Shown here piece after piece: positions 59,348 through 64,000 of a stretch of 64,000 nt of DNA. The translations under genes were made by a program, and so were the position numbers. How positions within the stretch are numbered: the first letter of the stretch is position 1; each line of letters starts with the position of its first letter. The stretch is from Nitrospira sp. UBA6493 (GTDB lineage: Bacteria; Nitrospirota; Nitrospiria; Nitrospirales; Nitrospiraceae). The notes beneath the pieces are model-generated. The model was not told the origin of the DNA. It did not search any database and saw nothing but the letters and a program-made list of their open reading frames with translations. The stretch spans positions 3,074 to 67,073 of the forward strand of contig DJMJ01000032.1 of assembly GCA_002435325.1 (NCBI GenBank). The letters run 5' to 3'.

Positions 59348-59853
59348 CACACCACAGCAGCCAGTCTCCCGGCAGCCATCAAGAGGGTCGCGCCACCCAA
59401 CAAGACTGCAGACCACCGAGCCGCCCCGGCCAGTCTCCGGTGAAGAGTGGCTAGAGTAGCCGTTTGCTCCGCCGTCGGCGGACTGCCGCCGGCTCGAATC
59501 GCGCCGCCCAATTTGGCCAGCCGCGCAACCGTCGGCCGGTTCACCAGAAAGCCCAACAGAAGCGCGGCCAGCGCGAGAAGCCCGCCCGTCAGAAGCACGA
59601 GTCCGGCCGGAGTCGCGAGCCCGGTCGTCGCGAAGACGAGCGCATAGAGACGCGCCCCTGTCAGAATACAGAGGCCGCTGACGACGGTGAGGCCCGTCGA
59701 CAAACCACGCCGCATGAGGCCGCCCATCACCGTCCCGCCTGACGGTCCCGCCTCCTGCACCGCCGGCACAAGGAACCAGCCTAGAAACATGGCCGTGCCA
59801 GCCCACAGCACACCGCTGACAATGTGGCACAAGCGAAGCAGCCCCTCTTCCAT
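59347..59853 (-). CDS. Small membrane protein (CopD/DUF2269-like)
   Basis: 168 residues with four predicted helices: RLCHIVSGVLWAGTAMFLGW, STGLTVVSGLCILTGARLYA, AGLVLLTGGLLALAALLLGF and ARWSAVLLGGATLLMAAGRL. The first helix carries His in CHIVSGVLWAG, reminiscent of CopD/DUF2269-type haem or copper membrane proteins. A copper link would agree with the cupredoxin gene, which lies 22 bp upstream on the same strand and is probably cotranscribed. Assignment uncertain. Confidence 0.72.
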   Translation of the reverse strand: MEEGLLRLCHIVSGVLWAGTAMFLGWFLVPAVQEAGPSGGTVMGGLMRRGLSTGLTVVSGLCILTGARLYALVFATTGLATPAGLVLLTGGLLALAALLLGFLVNRPTVARLAKLGGAIRAGGSPPTAEQTATLATLHRRLAGAARWSAVLLGGATLLMAAGRLAAVV

Positions 59854-59875
59854 CGATAGCCTCCCGCGCGACCGG

Positions 59876-60727
59876 TTATCGCACCGTAAAGTTCAGCGTC
59901 ATGCCCTTCATAAAGTGGAGCGCGCCGGTCTTGCTGTCCGGAAAGAAACAAATGAGTCCATACCGGCCCGCTTCAAAACGCCCGGTAAAAAATCCGCTGC
60001 CCCCGTGCTCCAACCCGACCAACCCGCCCATCGGCCTCCCCGGCGGCGGACCGGAGGCGCCCGGCTCGAAGGCCATGCCGAAATCCTTCGCCGTCTTGCC
60101 CGAGTCGAGCTTGACGACGACGACTTCGTGCGGTTGTTCCCCCGCATTCATCACGTGGACGGTGTGCATTCCGGCGGTCATCGGCTGAGACAACGCAAAC
60201 GCAAAATCACTCGTCGTGATGGTCAGATCGGCGGCCGGTTGAGCAGCAACGGCTCTCGGAGACGACACGACCGTCAACGGCCGCGCCATCCCCAACGCGA
60301 CGTGCGGCACACCGTTCTGATCCGGAATCAGGCAGAGCAACAGATAATGACCCGCCGTAAGCTGCATCATGGCCGTGGCCTCGCTCCCGGGCAACACCGC
60401 GTTCAGTCCCCCGACCAACTTCGCCCACTGCGGCAGATGCGACGGCTGCGCCTTCATCGCGGACTGGAAATCCTCCGTCGTCTTGCTCTCGCTCAGCTGC
60501 ACGACCTGCACATGGTGAGGCTCCTTACCCTCGTTCCTGACCTGCATCGTCGTCATCCCGGCGGGAATGCTGTCCGGCCCGGTGAACCCGTAATCATGCG
60601 CCACAAAGACGGCCGGGGCGCCGTCGAATGAGGGTCCCTCCTCCGCGCCGGCGCCCCCCCACGGCAAGACAGACGCAATCATCAGCATCCCCGACATCGT
60701 CATCGATTGCCCCCCCCTCCGCAACAT
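59876..60727 (-). CDS. Secreted tandem-cupredoxin-like protein
   Basis: 283 residues from ATG 60727 (GAAGGAGGATCCC before it). Signal peptide to about AGA. Two repeats follow, each of cupredoxin type. Repeat 1 has EPHHVQVVQL and LLLCLIPDQNGVPHVALGM; repeat 2 has QPHEVVVVKL and GLICFFPDSKTGALHFMKGM. Each has His, Cys, His and Met in type-1-copper order, though the Cys-His spacing is longer than in plastocyanin. It may carry electrons or bind copper in the periplasm. It is followed by the CopD-like membrane protein gene. Confidence 0.78.
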   Translation of the reverse strand: MLRRGGQSMTMSGMLMIASVLPWGGAGAEEGPSFDGAPAVFVAHDYGFTGPDSIPAGMTTMQVRNEGKEPHHVQVVQLSESKTTEDFQSAMKAQPSHLPQWAKLVGGLNAVLPGSEATAMMQLTAGHYLLLCLIPDQNGVPHVALGMARPLTVVSSPRAVAAQPAADLTITTSDFAFALSQPMTAGMHTVHVMNAGEQPHEVVVVKLDSGKTAKDFGMAFEPGASGPPPGRPMGGLVGLEHGGSGFFTGRFEAGRYGLICFFPDSKTGALHFMKGMTLNFTVR

Positions 60728-60907
60728 GGGATCCTCCTTCCGTGATACGAACATACGAACCTTCTTAGAGTTTTGAGCTGCTTCCGGCGAAGACCTGCCC
60801 TCACCGGAAACCCGCACAGCCTACCACGAGAGGACGAGCAGCGATTCCTAAGAATATGCTATCGTGGCCCTAATACTTTCTTAACCCGGTTGAGTCGGTC
60901 ACTTGTC

Positions 60908-61363
60908 ATGATTCCTCCAGCCCTGGTCGGTCTGCTGCAGACCGGCGTGTCCGTCGTGGTGGGCACGCGCGATGCGGCCCTCATGCCCGAATGCACGCGC
61001 GCCTGGGGTGTTCACGTCGAACCGGACGGCCGCACCGTCACGATTTTTCTGACCGAAGCCACTTCCCCGCACACGCTCCGAAATTTGCGGGCGAATGGCC
61101 AGGTCGCCATCAGCTGCACGAGACCGACCGATCATGTGGCCTGCCAGCTGAAGGGGCGCGTGCGCAGCATCCGGCCCGCCGATCAGCACGACCGAGAACG
61201 CAGCAGCCGGTGGCACCGCGAGTTCGTGGGAGAGATCGTCGCCATCGGCGTCCCGGCTGAGACCGGCCAAGCCTGGATGACCGAGCCTGATCTGGCTGTG
61301 GACATCGACGTAACCGATGTCTTTGAACAGACGCCGGGCCCTGGGACCGGCGAACGAATCTGA
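60908..61363 (+). CDS. Pyridoxamine 5'-phosphate oxidase-like (FMN-binding split-barrel) protein
   Basis: 151 residues from ATG 60908. Split-barrel features: GVSVVVGTRDAALMPECTRA, TIFLTEATSPHTLRNLRANG and VAISCTRPTDHVACQLKGRV. These match the PNPOx-like family that binds flavin or related cofactors; the substrate is unknown. There is no strong ribosome-binding site. It ends 2 nt before the start of the next gene, whose N-terminal domain is of the same family. Confidence 0.82.
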   Translation: MIPPALVGLLQTGVSVVVGTRDAALMPECTRAWGVHVEPDGRTVTIFLTEATSPHTLRNLRANGQVAISCTRPTDHVACQLKGRVRSIRPADQHDRERSSRWHREFVGEIVAIGVPAETGQAWMTEPDLAVDIDVTDVFEQTPGPGTGERI

Positions 61364-61365
61364 CC

Positions 61366-62754
61366 ATGGAAACCGACCCACTCCGCATTGAAGACCTCTG
61401 GCCCTGCCTGCAAGGGATGATCCCCGCCGCCTTAAGCACCTGCGCGCCGGACGGCACCCCCAATATCACCTTCATCAGCCAGATCTCGTAGGTCGATGCG
61501 CGCCACATCGCGATCTCGCATCAGTTCTTCAACAAAACGCACCGGAACGTCCGGGAAAACCCGCTGGCCTGCGCCATGATGCTCGCCCCGCGCACCCTGC
61601 AAGCGTACCGGTTGCGGCTGCGGTTCAACCATGCCGAATCCTCCGGCCCCCTCTTCGACTCGATGTCACTGCAGCTGCAAGCCATCGCCTCGTATTCCGG
61701 CATGACCGATGTCTTTCGCCTGCGCGCGGCTGACGTGTACGAGATCCTGACCCTTGAACGGGTAGAGGGCTTTACCCGGCTTCCGGCCCCTCCTCCGGAG
61801 GAGCGATCCTCGCGACTCTTCGTCGACCACGACCTCGTGTTACTGCGGCTCCTGACCGAACGGCTAAGCCGGTCCGAGCTGCTGGGAGACCTTCTGGAGA
61901 CCACCCTCCAGGTGCTCGACGAACGGCTGGGCTTTCGCCATGCCATCATTCTACTGGCGGATGAACGCAACGAAAAACTGTTCACGATCGCGAGCCGTGG
62001 CTATCCCGAGCACGGCGTGGGGTCGGAAGTCGGGTTTGGAGAAGGTCTGATCGGCATGGTCGCGCGGGCGCGGCGCGCCCTCCGCTTATCGGCGATCGAT
62101 CACAGCCTCCGATATGCCCGCGCCGCGCGCGTCCGGGCGAAAGCCGTGGCCGGAGCGGAATCATTGTGCCGGGAAATCCAGTTCCCCGGTCTTCCCGGAG
62201 CCGCCAGCCAGATTGCCGTGCCGCTAATGACTCAAGGGCGAGTGATCGGAGTCCTCGCCGTCGAAAGTACCGATCCTCTCGCCTTCATGCCTCGTGAGGA
62301 CACCATGCTGACGATCATTGCCGGACATTTGGCCGCGTGTATCGAACAACTAGGCCGTGAGACGGAGGAGTCTCACCAGGCCGTGCCGGCCCCGTCAGGG
62401 CTGCCGCGCACCGGCGGCACATCCGTGCGCGGAAGAACCTTCCGCTTTTCTCACGCCGACGACTGCGTCTTCGTCGACGGAGATTACCTGGTTCGTAACG
62501 TACCGGGCCGCATCCTGTGGCGGCTGCTGACGCAACATCGCGACGAGGGACGGTCCGAGTTTACCAACCGGGAACTCCGGATGGATGCCTGGCTCGGGCT
62601 GCCGGAAATCAAGGACAACCTGGAAAGCCGGGTGATTCTCTTACGCAAACGGATGGAACAGAAATGCCCGGATGTCCGGCTCGTCCCCCGAGGCCGGGGG
62701 CGGTTCGCGCTGGAAGCGGATGTCCCGATTGAGTTATCCGAAAAACCGGACTGA
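61366..62754 (+). pseudogene. PNPOx-GAF-winged-helix protein interrupted by an in-frame amber codon
   Basis: From ATG 61366 the frame reads METDPLRIEDLWPCLQGMIP and TPNITFISQIS, then TAG at 61489-61491, then VDARHIAISHQFFNKTHRNV and onward without another stop to 62754. The whole product would be 462 residues: an FMN-binding split barrel at 10-135, a GAF domain at about 230-340 (GRVIGVLAVESTDP), and a C-terminal OmpR-like winged helix (GRILWRLLTQHRDEG and ENRELRMDAWLG-like text). In relatives the position is an aromatic residue, one base away from TAG. The part from ATG 61576 alone would lack the barrel's first half. Confidence 0.8.
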
Positions 62755-62825
62755 CCCGGCTCCGGCGCGACCTCCCCGACGAGAAGACCTTGTGACACAC
62801 CCCGAAGCTTCGCTAGAGTGCTCTC

Positions 62826-62978
62826 ATGAGCGACTTGGAATGGCTGGGAGTGGTTCTTCTCATCGGCGGCGCGCTGTTCCCATTTGCCTGGCGTTGGTAC
62901 CGGCGCCGCCGTACCGCGAAAGCGGCCGACCAGTTATTGGCCGATGTGCTCAAGGGCAAAGATGCCTTCCGCCGATAA
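62826..62978 (+). CDS. Small single-span membrane protein, 50 aa
   Basis: ATG 62826 starts MSDLEWLGVVLLIGGALFPF, one membrane helix, then a basic stretch (RWYRRRRT) and a short helical tail ending KDAFRR. It overlaps the GIY-YIG gene by 17 nt. The ribosome-binding site is weak (CTAGAG). The hydrophobic-then-basic design and overlap support a real gene. Confidence 0.5.
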   Translation: MSDLEWLGVVLLIGGALFPFAWRWYRRRRTAKAADQLLADVLKGKDAFRR

Positions 62979-63267
62979 GCCAGCAAGACCGCACGCCCCG
63001 ACGAATGACACCGCCCGCAAGGACTGGATCGTCTACATCCTGGAATGCAAAGACCGGAGCCTCTACACCGGCATCACGAACGATCTGAAGCGGAGATTGG
63101 ACGAGCACGGCAAGGGCACCGGCGCAAAATATACACAACCCCGCAGGCCGGTGCGGCTACGCTATACCGAAACGCATGGCAGCAAAAGCGCCGCGCTGAA
63201 GCGCGAAGCGGCCATCAAAGCACTGCCCCGCGCAGACAAACTGGCGCTGATCGGCACGCCCCGTTAG
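62962..63267 (+). CDS. GIY-YIG endonuclease-like protein (UPF0213/YhbQ type)
   Basis: 101 residues from ATG 62962 (AAGGGCAAAG before it). Core: IVYILECKDRSLYTGITNDL, RRLDEHGKGTGAKYTQPRRP and AALKREAAIKALPRADKLAL. The GIY-YIG pair is VYI...YTG. Members are small nucleases with roles in DNA repair in some species. It overlaps the 50-residue gene upstream and ends 4 bp into the convergent next gene. Confidence 0.92.
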   Translation: MPSADKPARPHAPTNDTARKDWIVYILECKDRSLYTGITNDLKRRLDEHGKGTGAKYTQPRRPVRLRYTETHGSKSAALKREAAIKALPRADKLALIGTPR

Positions 63268-63569
63268 GCCCCCACGACTTTTGCCGCCACCTTCACGACG
63301 ACATCGACGGCCTTCGCCACATTCTTGATCGCCTTGGCCACGTCCCCGATCTCGCGCTTGGCCTGCCGCAGCGAGTCGATGGACTTATCCAATCCTTCGA
63401 CCGCCTTGGTAAACGCTTCCGTATTTTCGCCGATATCTTTATCGGCCATCTCCAGCACCGCCACCAGAGCCCGGTCATATTGATCTTGCAGCTGCTGCCG
63501 CCGTTCCGGATTCGGCTCAGCCCGATACATGTCGCGTAATTTCCAGAGCGCCTCATTGATCGTCGCCAT
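63264..63569 (-). CDS. Hypothetical helical protein, 101 aa
   Basis: 101 residues with nearly continuous helix: ALWKLRDMYRAEPNPERRQQ, EGLDKSIDSLRQAKREIGDV and IKNVAKAVDVVVKVAAKVVG. The C-terminal part is amphipathic. GGAGTGAGACG precedes the ATG. The family is unknown. It may oligomerise or bind membranes. The stop overlaps the GIY-YIG stop. Confidence 0.68.
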   Translation of the reverse strand: MATINEALWKLRDMYRAEPNPERRQQLQDQYDRALVAVLEMADKDIGENTEAFTKAVEGLDKSIDSLRQAKREIGDVAKAIKNVAKAVDVVVKVAAKVVGA

Positions 63570-63661
63570 CGTCTCACTCCTCCTAAAAAATTGCGAAAAA
63601 AAAGACTCGTTCTCAGCACACCACCATTACCTGGGATGGAGAACCATACGGACATACCGCA

Positions 63662-63783
63662 CAGGATGCTCAAAAAGGCCATCCAGCAAGGCCGCAGCAA
63701 ACGAAGAGGCGAGGCGTACGGTCTGGTACGTTGAGCCTCTGAGTGACGCGAGAACGCCGCTGGCGGACTTTTTCAGCATCCTG
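63662..63783. repeat. Dispersed palindromic repeat, copy 2
   Basis: 122 bp. Outer arms CAGGATGCTCAAAAAGGCC and GGACTTTTTCAGCATCCTG are near-perfect inverse copies, and the centre AGAGGCGAGGCGTAC pairs with GTACGTTGAGCCTCT around six bases. It aligns with 2026-2137. It lies 8 bp past the stop of the minus-strand gene at 63792 and upstream of the 63264 gene. A terminator role is inferred. Confidence 0.85.
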
Positions 63784-63791
63784 CTAGTTCT

Positions 63792-64000
63792 TCAACATGA
63801 GCTTGGTATGCGATGCCAATCCCTGTCCGTCTTCGTCAGCTCGTTCAGCCGGGCCAGCGTGATCTTGTGCTCCCCCAAGACCTTGACGATATCCTCATGC
63901 CCGGCCTTCAACTGTGTGGCCGCAGTCGCCAGGCCTGGATAGATCGCCTCCGTCTTCCGCCTGGTCTCGACCCCTTGGCGATTCGGTCTAAGTCTCTCTG
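63792..64000 (-). CDS. Partial hypothetical protein (5' part beyond window)
   Basis: Only the last 68 residues are present, frame open to the window edge and ending TGA at 63792-63794. The text reads YPGLATAATQLKAGHEDIVK and EHKITLARLNELTKTDRDWH, helical and charged, ending IPSSC. Its stop lies 8 bp from the edge of the dispersed repeat. No family recognised; coding status rests on the open frame alone. Confidence 0.5.
   Translation of the reverse strand, partial: ERLRPNRQGVETRRKTEAIYPGLATAATQLKAGHEDIVKVLGEHKITLARLNELTKTDRDWHRIPSSC

Noticed and set aside
59136..59459. Plus-strand 107-codon frame
   Set aside because: No ribosome-binding site; its end runs antisense to the membrane-protein gene; composition is unlike the neighbours.
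59078..59830. Long minus-strand frame overlapping the 59347 membrane gene
   Set aside because: It is the out-of-frame reading of that gene; the membrane protein's frame has helices and a better start.
1..64000. CRISPR arrays, prophage, insertion sequences, rRNA operons
   Set aside because: No regularly spaced direct repeats, no transposase/integrase reading frames, and no rRNA-like blocks were seen in either strand.

Overview
The window looks like a stretch of chromosome from a Nitrospira-type bacterium (phylum Nitrospirota). This is inferred from gene content and style, not from a marker gene. The supports are a GC-rich genome, a type-3 malate dehydrogenase next to electron-transfer genes, a Tll0287-type haem sensor, a ferredoxin:thioredoxin reductase catalytic chain in a non-photosynthetic setting, many histidine kinases, and a dispersed palindromic repeat of a kind I associate with Nitrospira. 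I see no rRNA, tRNA, CRISPR array, transposase or prophage gene. Almost everything is chromosomal core or lineage-specific accessory material.

Layout. 1-3.3 kb: rarA (cut by the window edge), an alpha/beta hydrolase, and a pterin operon (PTPS-folE). 3.3-7.7 kb: electron-transfer and carbon genes on the minus strand (nuoF-like, ferredoxin, erpA, a PuuD-like membrane protein, mdh). 7.8-17.3 kb: a CbbO/NorD-like vWA protein, its CbbQ/NorQ-like AAA+ partner 2.4 kb away, an FTR catalytic subunit, glycine-zipper lipoproteins and a large hybrid histidine kinase. 17.3-25.9 kb: a YkgJ-acyltransferase-like fusion, then a plus-strand run of ATP-grasp-like, glutaredoxin-like, kamA, two-domain dCTP deaminase, two sugar-transferase-like genes and an SDR. 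26-29.5 kb: a winged-helix protein divergent from pspA and a large membrane protein, with two matching palindromes between them. 29.5-30.6 kb: monothiol glutaredoxin and bolA (Fe-S homeostasis), with the bolA ribosome-binding site inside a hairpin, plus a possible 24-residue membrane peptide.

30.8-35.4 kb is the most system-like locus: a stand-alone receiver, a histidine kinase fused to an N-terminal Rossmann domain, a dCACHE-HAMP-PAS kinase, and a periplasmic c-haem Tll0287-like protein, with overlaps or strong ribosome-binding sites between the last three genes. 35.5-44.5 kb: envelope genes (AI-2E-type exporter, bactofilin, PBP1B-like), a receiver, an ABC-F protein, an SSS transporter and a PilZ protein. 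46-49.3 kb: a three-gene operon that looks like lysine oxidation (lysine/saccharopine dehydrogenase, ALDH7, VOC protein). 49.3-54.3 kb: a minus-strand run with tag, small enzymes, a frameshifted methyltransferase and prfC. 54.3-63.6 kb: nitrilase, galE, lipocalin, an ion transporter, a tandem cupredoxin, and a PNPOx-GAF-winged-helix gene broken by an in-frame amber codon.

Two copies of a hairpin-forming repeat of about 115 bp lie at the two ends of the window. Both sit directly at gene ends, and one supplies the C-terminus of the alpha/beta hydrolase. Gene starts were moved inward from the longest ORF wherever a ribosome-binding site, signal peptide or family start argued for it. All functions are read from motifs without database searches.
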